From Dicyema japonicum (lineage: Eukaryota; Dicyemida; Rhombozoa; Dicyemidae), in NCBI GenBank assembly GCA_011109175.1, contig RDEW01000025.1, positions 527,990 to 591,989 on the forward strand: DNA of 64,000 nt. The letters are read 5' to 3'. Below, piece by piece: positions 1 through 11,262 of the stretch; position 1 is the first letter of the stretch; the number at the start of each line of letters is the position of its first letter. Both the position numbers and the translations under genes were made by a program. The notes under the pieces are model-generated. The model had not been told where the DNA came from and searched no databases. It saw only the letters and a program-made list of their open reading frames with translations.

Positions 1-190
1 TGCCCTCTATTCCATACACTATCGAAATATCTACAATCATACAGAAATTTTGAGCCGATGCCATGTCCAATGAGAAGAGCTGTTCAGGATTCTCGACCCC
101 ACCGGACTCGTCCTCTTCCTTGTCGGTCTGGGATCACTTAGTTAGATGAGAACTTTTATTTTTTTTCTCTTTGACCCAGTGATCCTGGGG
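1..190 (-). repeat. Dispersed repeat R1, copy 1
   Basis: Read on the minus strand, this stretch matches 52439-52636 on the plus strand along its whole length, at roughly 85 percent by eye. Both copies begin with a CCCC(A)GGATCACTGGGTC motif and an A-rich tract, then AAGTGATCCC or a close variant, then a shared noncoding segment. The copy is cut by the window edge. The motif at 128-190 also caps other repeats in the window (19746, 43791, 46254, 52439, 52969). Class is unknown; a non-autonomous transposon or SINE is possible. Confidence 0.7.
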
Positions 191-2510
191 TAATAATAAT
201 AATATTGATTGAATGACAGGTGACATGTCAATTGACAGGTGAAATGTAACCACCACGGGATAAGTAACCTGTGCATACCTATACCTCTTCGGAGACTCGC
301 AAAATGGCTAACTTTCCGGTGGGTTCGAGCATTGCTTTTCAGACTATTAGGAATGAAGGGGTCCTTGAGGTGAGTCAAAGATCGAAAAATAATGCCCCTA
401 GGTCTGAAATGATACATGTGGCCTTCATCAAGAAAGCATAACGGTAGCTTCAGGATGGGTGACGTTTCCAGGAGTTGTAAAAAAGACGGAACTGTTTTTT
501 TAAGGAAACTAATAAAACCTCCGTAAGATTGTGGTAGCTACTCCCAACTTAGCCTATGCCTATCGTCGCTAAAATCTCCGAGAGAGTGATACATCAAAGA
601 CTACTTCAAGAATGTATAATAAAAGACACTTTTTCGAACTTTCAGATGGGGTTCCTTGAGGAACGACTCAACGGTGATTATTTTTAATCTGCCGTCAAGC
701 AGAAATGAAACAGCGTCAAGTGAAGCTGTTAACTAGATGTAGAGAGGGCGTTCGACTTGTTATGACATGATTCCCTTCTATGTGCCCTCACTGAAGCGTG
801 AATCTCTCTCTAATTAAGAAGTTGGATCTCTTAGCTTCTTAGAGGCCTACGTGCGGCATAGAGGCTGTCGATCTAGTTCTGACCACGAAGTTCTGCAGAG
901 GGTCGGTTCTTAATTCTACCCTGTTAAACATATTTTTGTTGCCACCTCCTACTCAGTCAATGTGAGGAATGAAATTGTTGTCTATTTTGATGACGTCGTA
1001 CTCTGGGATCACTCTTGGAGACTAGATCTGCGTGTTTGAGAACGCAAGACGCAGTAGATATGCTGATGTGAGAGTAGTGAGGTCTCAGAACAGGGTTTCA
1101 TGTAACGGTCATAGGGAGGATGAACTACCATTGAGTTACTTTCAACTCTAAGAGTAGCGTCCTGGAGCACGCGGCCTTCATTAAGAGGCAAGTATTAAAA
1201 GATCGGGGGCTCTTCACGATCCAGCTGAGCCGAGGTACCTGGGTCAAAGTGTTCAATGCCGGGTAGTGCCTATTTTCACATATTGAGGGCACTGGTGTTT
1301 CAGTGAGAAAATCGAAGTGTTTTGAAATTCTTAGGAAAGTTAAGAGACGTGCAATACAGTATTCTTTAGGAATATGTTAAAAGGCATCGTTTACACAAAG
1401 AGCTTTTCCAGAATTCTTGGATCCTCAGAATATAATCGGGAAGATCCTTTGAAGATTAAGATGTGAAAGTTGAAAAAAGATAATTATGGGCAAGGGAAAA
1501 AGAGGCGTCCTGAAAACGTTAAGAAAAGGACGGAATGATGGTCTCCTTACACAGTTCATCATCCAGCAAACTGGAATAATCGGATAATACTTCGCGTAAA
1601 ATTTTTGACTTTATTGACAAAAACCGCACTAATAATGACGCGATGTCTCTTGCAGAACACTGGGATCGCGATCATGAGGGGTACTTCTTTGGACAATTTG
1701 AAGTCCATTGAAGTGAAAAAAAAACTTTATAAAAACATATATTGGCTAGTGAACTAGAAATTAGCCTAATATTAACGAAGTAGCCCTTTTCATCATCACA
1801 GAGCTACCAAAACGACTTCCGATTGGCCATGGCGAGGGTGGACGAGGAATATCTCAAAGAAAAGATAGGAACCGACGGAAAGGCCAACGGACGGGGGAAA
1901 CCAGCCCAGTCAGAGACCACACATAACAATGACTACTTTTTGGTAGGAGAATTAGTAGTCGTTTGCGGAGGATGAAGGAATCTTGCCCACGAGTAGAGCG
2001 GAGCCTTTGGACATAAACCAGCATAAGTTGGTGGTGGATTATTTGCAGATACGACTCTGTAATTACCACAGTTCATTTTGAGGGATGGAGGGCCAACTCA
2101 CATACATGCAAATTTACTAATTTATAAAGTTCCATCGCAGCCGAAATCCAGGTAATTCTAGGACCCAGATCACTTTCTTTCCTATGTGCCATCGGATTGT
2201 TAAAACAAAAAGAATGAGGGACAGCCGAGATGTATGACTGCTTAATCCGATTTTCACACAGGAAATGCGTTTAATCACGAGACCTGCTTACTAATTTGCA
2301 ATAGTGGAAAATTTTTGACTAGTAAATTAATATATTTTGATAACTTAGCTAAATGTCTCTTGTCCGAACGACTCCTAACTCGATTCTTATAATTTAATAA
2401 CTTAAAAAATGTTAACTTAGATCCTCATTAATTAGAGCCACTAATCAAAAAATGTGGCGCAGTGCCTGGAAAAAGTCCTGATGGCTTCTGTACGTTCCGG
2501 CTGATGGTTC
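191..2510. other. No gene recognised
   Basis: Only short overlapping open frames occur here, the largest about 90 codons and without recognisable motifs on either strand. No run of plausible exons joined by 20-30 nt introns was found, in contrast to the neighbouring UNC-45 locus. The stretch is probably decayed repeat DNA. Confidence 0.5.
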
Positions 2511-2514
2511 CATA

Positions 2515-2745
2515 CATCTACGATGCTTTGGATTGACGAGTGACGCCGTCATCAGTGAACATGTCACTGTGGAACCGGATCGTTCACAAAAGGACTCATA
2601 CCCAACAAAAATAATGAAGAACATTTCTAGGTTCTCCCTCATCGATTAGTAATGATAACTGTTTTTTTACTTAAAGTGTGTCCTGGCTGGGAGGAGCTAC
2701 GGCTAGTTATGATAACTGTTCTTTACTTAAAGTGTGTCCTGGATT
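2515..2745 (+). repeat. Dispersed repeat R3, copy 1
   Basis: It contains GTGACGCCGTCATCAGTGAA near 2540, also found reversed at about 21870-21930 and directly at about 60304. The downstream half holds a short direct duplication: about 34 bp (ATAACTG, T run, ACTTAAAGTGTGTCCTGG) occurs at 2653-2687 and again at 2709-2741. The equivalent region in the 60.3 kb copy is split by a retroelement fragment. Confidence 0.65.
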
Positions 2746-2746
2746 A

Positions 2747-2850
2747 AACATCTAAAAACCGTAAAATTCCGTCACTACTGTTTGGTCTTGAAAAATAATA
2801 ACAGGGTTTGACGTAATCCCAATCCTGGCTACTGCCTGCTTGGCAAAGTC
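2747..2850 (-). pseudogene. Duplicated UNC-45 exon-intron fragment
   Basis: About 104 bp match 3635-3732 inside the UNC-45 gene at roughly 90 percent. The copy spans the end of one exon, the complete 27-nt intron and the first bases of the next exon, so it arose by DNA duplication, not from spliced RNA. It carries 6 extra bases (two codons, Ala-Val) in the exon part. These restore the spacing expected for UNC-45 proteins in this conserved stretch, so the copy may keep an older state of the gene. Confidence 0.85.
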
Positions 2851-2969
2851 TATTCTTAAGTGCAGTATTATTATTAATCAAGGAATATTTTCATTAATAA
2901 TTTTATGGGTCAGATCAAAAACGTATAAATTAATAAATCAAAATTAGTAGTTTATTAAAAGAACTAACT

Positions 2970-5900
2970 CTAAGTTATGTCAACCATTTTAATGATGTCT
3001 TTAGCACAGTTGACCACACTAGAAGATGTACTGGACAGACTAATAGCTTTAATCGCCAAAATAAATTCAGTGGACAATTTGGTTCCATATCCTAGTAGAT
3101 TCCTCACTATATACAAAAGTCTGTGTAATATTCCATCATTGCCCGTTGATAAACCACTCATCAGTCTCTCCTGATATTTGTTGACCTACAAATTATTCAA
3201 AATCAAAATCAACAGCACAAATTCGTTGGCAAATAGTCTCATTATCAGAAAGAATACCCAATGCTCCTGCTGCAGCAATAATCAAGTCAATAGTCTGCTC
3301 GTTAACTTCCTCCTCGATGAATGTTGTAAAGAGGACCAACAGTTTGACCCGATCGTTCTCAGGAGCTGCGTACAGATCAACAACGTCTTCCAACATCGCC
3401 ATATTGCACATGCACTGTGTCGCAGCTAACTGAATTCGAGGATCCTCATTGAACATGCAGCTCTCGATAGCATGAAATCCCTTGTTATTCATTATACATT
3501 TCCTAGAATTAGTGAAAAACCCACCGAACGTCATCATCTACAGAGGCGAGATTTCCAGGGCTAACAGAGCCTCAAAATTTTGTAGAGGAGTTTTTGAGAC
3601 ACACAGAAGCTCAACCAAAGGTCTCACGACATGAAACATCTAAAAATCGTAAAATTCCGTCACTACCGTTTGGTCTGGAAAAATAATAACAGGGTTTGAC
3701 GTAATTCCAATCCTGGCTTGCTTGGCAAAGTCAAACTCGTCAGTTAGTTTTAGCAGTGTTTTGACGCACCCAACCTGCGCAGCTAGTCCTCTGTACTTTT
3801 CATACCTCATAATTGTCAGAAAAACTCTGAAATTAAAAGATCACAAAACCTGGAAGCATTCTCACGAATTTTGGCGCTTTTCTGACTGACCAGGGTGCTC
3901 AAAGATTTCAAAATCCCGATTTCAACAAGTTTGGCGATCCTTTCCTTAACGAACTTCTCATCATCCTTGGATATAACCAATATAGAAACCTTGGGTGCTT
4001 CTCAGGGACCTTTTCTTTGGTAAATTTAGCTAATTTAATGAGATTTTCGTCGGCATCCATCTGATCGTACGAATTTGTGACATTCACAAGAATCTGGGAC
4101 ACAGGATATAGGGAATGGCACTCGTTTTGACAAGACTGCATAAAAATTCAAAATAAACCTTGACAATCCCAGACAGCGCTTCCTTATCGTTGGCCAAAAG
4201 CTCCTTTGAGTCGGCTGAGAGTGAAATGAAGAGCATTGCTTGGACAGCGTAGTTAAACAAGTCCCCATCGTCCACCACCTGCCTTCTTCCGCTTAAAACA
4301 CTGAAATAAATGCTAATAAAACTGGAGGACGGATTTTGTGATTTCCTCTGTTGATAAAATATTCTTAGACTCCGCTGATAGGGAGTTGGTGAACCCATCT
4401 ATGGATTGAGCCTTTCCGAGTCCAACCAAAGCTCTTATCCGAACAGAATCGGAGTAATCGGAAACTAGGTACTTGTTGAAGCAGCAGAAAATTGCCTCTG
4501 AGTGAGCTAGAGCCAATTTTTTGATAGAAACAGAGAAAATTAGACAATCCAACACGGCAATCTTAAATAACCAAGTCGTCTACCAATTCCCTCCTTGTTG
4601 GTTCCTCATCGTCGTCGATCATCATTAAAATGAAATTGAACAGCTCGTCCTTGTCACAAAGCAAGTCAGAAGCCACATCGGGGACCGACTGAGGTTTATG
4701 GACAAAGGAACCTGAAGTAAAGTAGATATCATTTCGATAGAAACAATGAGGGACTCATCCAACTCGCTTGCATTGGTCAACAAAGAACTGAAAATTACTA
4801 AGAAAGCACCTAAGGTGCTCTTTACACTTTTCCTTGAACATTGTCCTGTATTTATCGCTGCCCAGGCCGTCGTATACGGTAGAAAGGAGAGCTTTGGCAA
4901 GATCTAAGGTATTCTTGTTCACCAGGACGAGTTCATTCGTAACCCTGACTTCAATAAGGTTTAGCACAGCGTCAATAGCTAAAATAGACCTCTACCAATC
5001 AAACCATTGGTCTCTTCCACAAGCTTGGCTGTCGAGGAATCCTTTAAGTGCTTAATTAGAAACAACAAAAGTCGGTTCCTCCCAAATACTCCCAATTTGT
5101 TGGAGTCAACAAACGCCATTGCCATCTTGGAAAATTTAGTTGTGTAAGTGGAGGACTTGAACCCAAGAAGAAGGCTATCACTGAGTCCCCAAATCGCCTC
5201 CACCAGAACATTGGAGATATTTCCCTTCATAAGAAACTTCACATCATCTATCAACCAATCAAAGACCAGCTAAAACGGTTAAACCACGTGGCTTACATTA
5301 GCAATCTCCTCGGAGTTGACAGACAAATCTTTTACACAGTGACAGGCTGTGATCCTCACTTCTGGATACCTGGAGTACAAGAATAGAGAAAAAAGGGCTT
5401 TGAGACCACCAAGTTTGATAATTTCTGAACATTTTGTAGTCGTGGATCCAATATAATGTAATTTTTTGATGCTCTAAAATATAAATTTTGCCCACGTTGA
5501 TCAGCTCAGCCTCTTCCGTTCCCTTATCTTGCATCACCTTCACGATTTCCTCCAGTTTATCGATGGTGATCAGATTACTTTGAGTCTAACCAGATAATCA
5601 GACAGATTATGCCTTTTGGCAGATTTGTTTATTGACTTGTTCCATCAGATTTATGATCTCCTTCTTGTTTCCTTCTATTTTTATCAGAGTCTTCAGATGA
5701 GTTAATGAATCTTCGAGTCTCCCAACTTCCTTGAGACTGAAAGCCATTCTGTAGAGTGTTTTAGCATCAAATGGCAGTATTTCGATAACTAATATGCCAA
5801 TACTAATTACTTTTTTGACATTGAGTTAGTGCTTCTTTGTATTTTTTCATTTTAACAAGACAGGCAACTTTATTTTTTGATAGTATAAGCTCGTCTTCTT

Positions 5901-6000
5901 GGGATGAAGAGAGGGCCTCACACTCCTTGTATGTTTCGAAGGCTATTTCATATTTCCCTTGTTTGTAAAATTCGTTGGCGTTCAGTTTCAGAGATTCCAT
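2970..6000 (-). CDS. unc-45: UNC-45 myosin chaperone (TPR plus UCS armadillo domain)
   Basis: UNC-45 is an HSP90 co-chaperone that folds myosin heads in the cytoplasm. The N-terminus at 6000 begins MESLKLNANEFYKQGKYE, a TPR domain. The middle and C-terminus show armadillo-like helices and the UCS signatures AATQCMCNMA and NDRVKLLVLF near 3300-3420, and VVRPLVELL near 3600. About 14 introns can be placed, nearly all 22-28 nt; the first is 5789-5810. The spliced product is about 870 residues, close to the family's 930-960. One apparent single-base deletion (run of T at 3551-3554) breaks the frame inside a conserved Asn-Leu-Ala-Ser stretch, and two codons near 3712 seem lost relative to the duplicated scrap at 2747. 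The exon join near 4000 is ambiguous. The stop at 2970 follows a terminal exon that matches the UNC-45 end. Confidence 0.93.
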
Positions 6001-6133
6001 CGTTGTTTACAATTTTTTATGCCATAAAGGACAACAAAAAGTAGGTTCTTATATTTAGATTAGAAATTATTTAAAAATATTTAAATAAAAATAATGTTTA
6101 AATTAACTTTATTATTAAAAATCGAAATTACTT

Positions 6134-6450
6134 TTATTTTTCTTCGCTTCCGTCCATAAACAATATTTCCTCCAATTCCTTTTTGCCATAATTAATTTGA
6201 TTTATTTCATAATAACGAAGCTGCTGGTCCATGGTTACTGTCTCTGTCAGAATGTCTGGGTTTGATTGCCGACTATTATTTTTATGTGGATGCTTAAAGA
6301 ATTAAGCTATCCAAAAATGGATGTTTTGACGACAGTTATTTTAGTTCGAAGACAATGAGCTTAATATTGGAAGGTATACGCTAAACTCTCCAGTCCTTCC
6401 AGGAATGGAGGGAACTTTGTTTTGGAAGACTTCATCTCTATAATTGGAAA
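6134..6450 (-). CDS. Possible small or broken gene upstream of UNC-45
   Basis: A 32-codon frame (6232 to 6134, starting MDQQLRYYEINQ and ending FMDGSEEK) has protein-like acidic composition, and its reading continues upstream without an obvious start. A second possible exon at about 6340-6430 reads DEVFQNKVPSIPGRTGEF. The two cannot be joined with confidence. It could be the last exons of a decayed gene. Function unknown. Confidence 0.25.
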
Positions 6451-6819
6451 TAATTATATATGTCTTTTTTGGAAAAAGTTATTACCAAATTAATGAAAGG
6501 ATTATGGATATTTAATCCTGACTTTAATATGAGGAAATCCTTGAGGAGAATAAAAATGGAGTAAGTAGTTAAGCAACATCACTAACTAGTAGAATGCCAG
6601 AGGCTATTAAGTGGGACGCAGAAAATGCTGGTCTCTTTCATGGTAGAGCCTATCCTACGAGACTCTATTAAGTGGGATTCGGAAAATGACGTTCCCTCCG
6701 CAAGTGGTGCACTAGTTGTTCTATTGAATTTACTTCAATATAATATTTATATGTTTGGTTTAATGATACTAATTATTATTACCCTCTTGATCTAAAAATT
6801 AAAACTTATTAGGGCACTA

Positions 6820-6905
6820 ACCTATCGGAAGTGTGTCGGCTCTTGGAGGAATACCGAGAAAAGATGCCTAAGGAGGCCGGGATCACCTGACGGCCCCCAC
6901 TTTCT
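6820..6905 (+). repeat. Dispersed repeat S, 3' end fragment
   Basis: The sequence ends in AAGGAGGCCGGGATCACCTGA, matching the right ends of the repeats at 17892-18196 (AGGAAGGCTGGGATCACCTT) and 22080-22270. Only the end is recognisable. From here to 8090 no gene was recognised; two open frames (7266-7646 minus, 7706-7897 plus) have no known motifs. Confidence 0.45.
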
Positions 6906-8090
6906 TTTATTTTATTTTGTCGGTGATTCTTGGTTTTAAAATAGAAATAAATAAATGTTGAAAGGAGAGCGTCGTGGTTAAAGAAAAACAGTGGGTTTTA
7001 TAGAGGAGTACTGTAAAACCTCTTTCCCCTGCTGAAGTCTACCGTTTCAACTCCTTTCATGGTGTTCCGCTCTTTAAAAATTAACTTCATAAACACTTTC
7101 AAAATCCCACTTATTCACTTAATGACCCTGTTTCCAGTCACCTCGGTGGTATTTACAGTGGTAAAGCTTTGATTCATTCCTGGTTTATGCCAACAACCGA
7201 ACGACTCCCTGTAAAAATATTTCACAAATGCTGCTATTTGTAAAATCGGAGCTACCAATAATTTCTTATGTCATCTGCATAGGATAGTCTTGGATAGTTG
7301 TTTCGGAATTTGTTGGTAGGCCGTCGTGAAAAGGCAAATTATAGAGGGCTGCCAACAGGGACCAGGAGAATTTGGTTTTTAGAATCTGAGTTTTTTGCGG
7401 AACCAACGTCACTTTCCCGACCAGATGGGATATATTGTACTTTATCAGGCAAGACAACCTACCCCTAAATGTCATGACTGCTAGTACTTCGGACATGTGG
7501 TCCCATATTGATAGCGGCCCAGTATGTGCTGACCGTGAAACCTTAGGGACTGCATGCAGAATAAAACCTATGTAGAGTCTGAATCGACTATGACAGTTTA
7601 CATAAAGCGAGCAACGCTTGTCGCCATATGGCAAAAGCAGCATCAAAACTGGTTGCTTTTGTTAAAAAATCTCCAACATAGTTTCACCATAGAGATTTAA
7701 ATACAGTGGAGATGTTTACCACACCAGAAAGCAAACAGATGTTCCAAATTGATGGCTACCTTCCATCTGTGAAGAACTCGACGTTCAATTGTGTCAAATA
7801 CACTTTGTGCTCAGACTGTAGTAAACAAGTCTCATCGTTAGCTAATAAATGTTTGTTGAAGTGTGCCACCATCAGTGGATGCGAAAGCACATTGTAAACC
7901 CAAACCATATAATCACACATAATTCTAATACCTACACGACCAATTAGCTAATTGGTGACCACTCGTGACCAGATTGAATTTCTTTATTTTTTGAAGCGTC
8001 TAAGTCTTAAGTCATAATTGGAGACATTTTTGAATTGACCACCTCTCTTAAAGCCTTAATTCTAGGGAATAAGATATAAGATCTGATATA

Positions 8091-9420
8091 TTAATTGTTA
8101 ATAATGGATGGCTTAGTGGAATCCTCTTTAAGTTTGATTGCCTGTAATATTGGTATTCTCTTATAATTGTATATTTGTCTCACATTTTTAATTTGCTCCT
8201 CCAAAGTTAATTCATCGTTAATATCTTTAAAGTTATCACCTACTACTAATAATATAATTACTTTCTATGTTTTAATTTAACAGTTTTATCATTCTCTCTC
8301 ACTACTACAGTGTCCCCATATCATATTCCGTATCCTCCATGTTATATCTTCAAAGTTTAAATTAAATTAATTAAATAATAATAAATAAAATATATTTACT
8401 GTTGTCTTCCACTATTATTGTGTCCTCCATATATTTTGTTGTCTTTTCTGTTTTACCAATTTTAACAAATCTCTCATATAATTCAATCAAAGACTGACGA
8501 TCGCTTTTATCAATGAATGAATGCTTAAATGTACAAATCTTTACGACCTTAATAAGTTCCTCGCATTCAGGACGATTTTGAGGATCCTTAGAAAGACAAA
8601 GGGAGACAAAATCTTTTGCCTCAGTTGAATGATGAGTTCGAAATGTGGGAGAATCTTCGTTTTCAATAATCATAATGACTCTCATTGGATGAATATCATA
8701 ATGTGGGGGACTCCCTTCCAATATTTCGATGGTAGTGATGCCTAATAAGTAATGCTTATACCAAGACTCCAAATATCAGCCGAGAATGAATATCCAATCT
8801 CTTGTACAATCTCAGGAGCTATCCAGTAAGGACTCCCAATAGTTGTAGTTCGTTTATTACCCCATTCCTATAAGTAAAGATACTAGACTAATATTTTGTT
8901 AGCGACTCCAAAATCAGCCAATTTGGCGATTCCTCCTTGAGTGAGAAGAATATTCCCAGCTTTTATATCTCTGTGTATTAATCTGTGTTTGTGAACAACT
9001 TTTAGTCCCGCTAGAACATCAGAAAGGATCGAAGCAGTCTCAACCTCATCCAACTTATATAATAATCGTAAAATACAGTCATTTGGTGTATAATAGATTC
9101 GATAGACCCACCAGAACAGTACTCCATGATGATCCACAAGAATCCGTCAGAAATGTAACTCCCGTAATATTTGGTCACATATTCTGTCTTACAATTTCTA
9201 AGATATTCTATTTCTTTGAGTGAATTCGTCATGTTATTTCTAATTGGTATTTTCTTAGCAGCCAGGATATGCTTAGATTTTAAATGTACGACCTTAAAGA
9301 CTATGCCATATGACCTTAAATGACAATATGGAGATACCCAGATCCAATAATATCAACAAATTCAAATATATCTTTGTGAGAATCCGACAATTCGTCTGAA
9401 GTTAGTGAGAAATCAATCAT
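8091..9420 (-). CDS. Hippo/MST-type STE20 kinase with SARAH domain
   Basis: This is the orthologue of MST1/2 (STK3/4, fly Hippo), the upstream kinase of the Hippo growth-control pathway. The kinase domain starts near residue 18: glycine loop GSGSYG, lysine in AAKKIP, catalytic loop [11 protein letters not shown] in KLADFGVA, then an APE-like IAPE and DIWSLGITTIE. The IHPMR motif after the APE region is typical of MST. Introns are 20-24 nt; the one at 8742-8761 is only 20 nt. The C-terminal exon (about 8091-8249) reads [19 protein letters not shown], a SARAH dimerisation helix, ending at a TAA at 8091. The linker between kinase and SARAH (8260-8400) could not be joined cleanly. SARAH domains pair with Salvador and RASSF proteins. 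Nothing suggests a broken gene. Confidence 0.93.
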
Positions 9421-9639
9421 TACTAGTAATCCTATAATGCTATAATTATATCCTTATATATAACAAATTTTAATAATAAAAAAATAAAAACAGAAAAAAA
9501 TAAAAGTAAAATAAAATTAAAAATATTTATAAATAAAAAAAACATACAACGTTCTCTTGAGTCGGTCAGGTTAAAACTCTCTCGAATGAGGAAAAATGTC
9601 GGTAAGAAAGAGAAGGGTCACTTACGTTATCAGATGGCA

Positions 9640-10110
9640 GAAATATAATTCTTGTCTTGTCCGGGAGCGTTGTTGCTACTGAAACAAAAAATGGAAGATA
9701 CAGGTGTTCCTGCAAGTACGTCGCATGCTACCACGAATGTCCTGGAATGGTTCGGCAGTGGCAGATTTAATACTCACATCTGTGAACTCAAGAAAGGGGC
9801 TATAAACAATGAGGGTCAGAGGAGGATTACTGGTCTAAAAGGGCGGGGAGCAGATGACCACAGTTGCCAAAGAGATCACGAGCACAAGAGCAGTGATGCG
9901 TTGTAGCTCAAGCATGTTTATGAGGTCTTCGCGCGGAATTTCAAAAATGCAACTAATCCCTTATATTCCGAACCAAGTTGCTGTTTCATTCTTAGCCTTC
10001 GTTTCGAGTATCTCCCATAAACTGAAACGTTTTGATGCTGAGAGGTATTCAAATCAATTATTAAAACTATTTCGTACAGAAGTTTCAACATCTCTATTCT
10101 GGTTCTGAAT
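9640..10110. other. Unassigned open frames
   Basis: Two overlapping plus-strand frames (9652-9906 and 9854-10108) have no family features. On the minus strand a start at 9913 gives a hydrophobic leader (MLELQRITALVLVISLATVV), and two GT-AG segments of about 27 and 36 nt would keep it open to a short Cys-containing tail. This would be a small secreted protein. The evidence is only composition and splice-like sites. Confidence 0.2.
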
Positions 10111-10300
10111 TGACCTCTATGTGGTTTTGGGGTGAGCGAGTCACTGTCAGGTGATCCAGCTCACTCAATGATCTTCTCATCAATTTAATTATTTTCGATA
10201 TAATTATTTTGTTATTAAAAATATTTTAATTACAAAAAACTTAAAAACGATTATTGCTTGTAGGAAATTTTTTTTCAACGGAAGGAAGGAAACAACAAAA

Positions 10301-11006
10301 ATGTACGTTAAACGGAATGAAAATGTCCAAATATATAAAGCAATAAACATAGTCGGTCATAAAAATGCTTTCGTGTATTATTAAAGAGTAATCTGTGTAT
10401 TTTATAGTGTAGACGTAAAAGACCAAACAATCTTTCGATCTCAGAGCAATATTTACAAGACACTGAGGCGGCCTATGGGGATCCAACAAAGAACGAGACA
10501 GATTCCGAAATTATAGCGTTCATGAAAACCCCTGAATACACCTACAGACATTTAAACAGAGTTTTGAGACAGCATATTGAAGAACCCGTAAGAACTTGGA
10601 ACACTCTAATAATTAGACTTTTTCGGATTCTCTGGACAGTGTGGAAGGAGATTGTGAGATTTATAGACAGATGTATGAAAGTCATAAGAAATATATGAGT
10701 GAACATCCCGAAAACGAGATTGAGGACCTTAACTATGATGATGCTTGTGAATCCCCACAACATACATATTGGTACATAAAATTTGTTAAATATTTAAGTG
10801 AGCCCCCTACGAATTCTCCCCCGTCTGTTGAAAAGGACCGATTGTCGAGGATTAAAAATATTCCAGGAAAGAAAAATCTTCCACTCCGTCAAGCAGTAAA
10901 GAACAGAAGATTCATAACCCTACTGCCTTTTATGGATCCAGAAATACTCAAATCTAAAAAAAAGAAAACAAAGAAAGTATTTTTTGTAGATATTTTTAGA
11001 AAGTAA
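10301..11006 (+). CDS. Uncharacterised protein, 213 aa, two short introns
   Basis: Starting at the ATG at 10301 (MYVKRNENVQIYK) and removing a 35-nt and a 29-nt intron gives one frame of 214 codons to the TAA at 11006. The 29-nt intron (GTAAGA...AATTAG) lies just after RQHIEEP. The product is charged, has no membrane segment or signal peptide, and ends in a Lys-rich tail (KSKKKKTKKVFFVDIF) that could be a nuclear localisation signal. I do not recognise the family. It lies head to head with the MST kinase, 880 bp apart. Exon 1 is less certain than the last two. Confidence 0.6.
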
Positions 11007-11174
11007 AAATAATTACTAAAGAGGTCAAAAGAACCAGTAATAAAGATAAAAAATGCAGAAAACTTTATGGGGTACATAACAGGGATAAATGGTGCAAGCA
11101 ATGCCAGTGGAAGAAGGCATGTTCCCGCTTCTAGATTTGATTTTAACTACAATTTTATTTAAATTAAATAAATA

Positions 11175-11262
11175 AATTTTTGATAACTAAATAGTGGAAA
11201 GGACCGAAGAGCACTGGCGTAGATCAAAAAAACTAGGATCCCTTCTCGGTGACACCGAATTC
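11175..11262 (+). mobile_element. Jockey/CR1-like retrotransposon fragment
   Basis: The plus strand reads EEHWRRSKKLGSLLGDTEFA, which matches the fragment at about 16440-16500 (KLGSLLGDNEDITRRK). This segment follows the palm domain in LINE reverse transcriptases. It abuts, in opposite orientation, the truncated end of the family 1 element, so the junction near 11262 is a fusion of two unrelated elements. Confidence 0.6.

Noticed and set aside
7266-7646. 126-codon minus-strand open frame as a gene
   Set aside because: No recognised motif, no neighbouring exons and no codon pattern that sets it apart; left unassigned.
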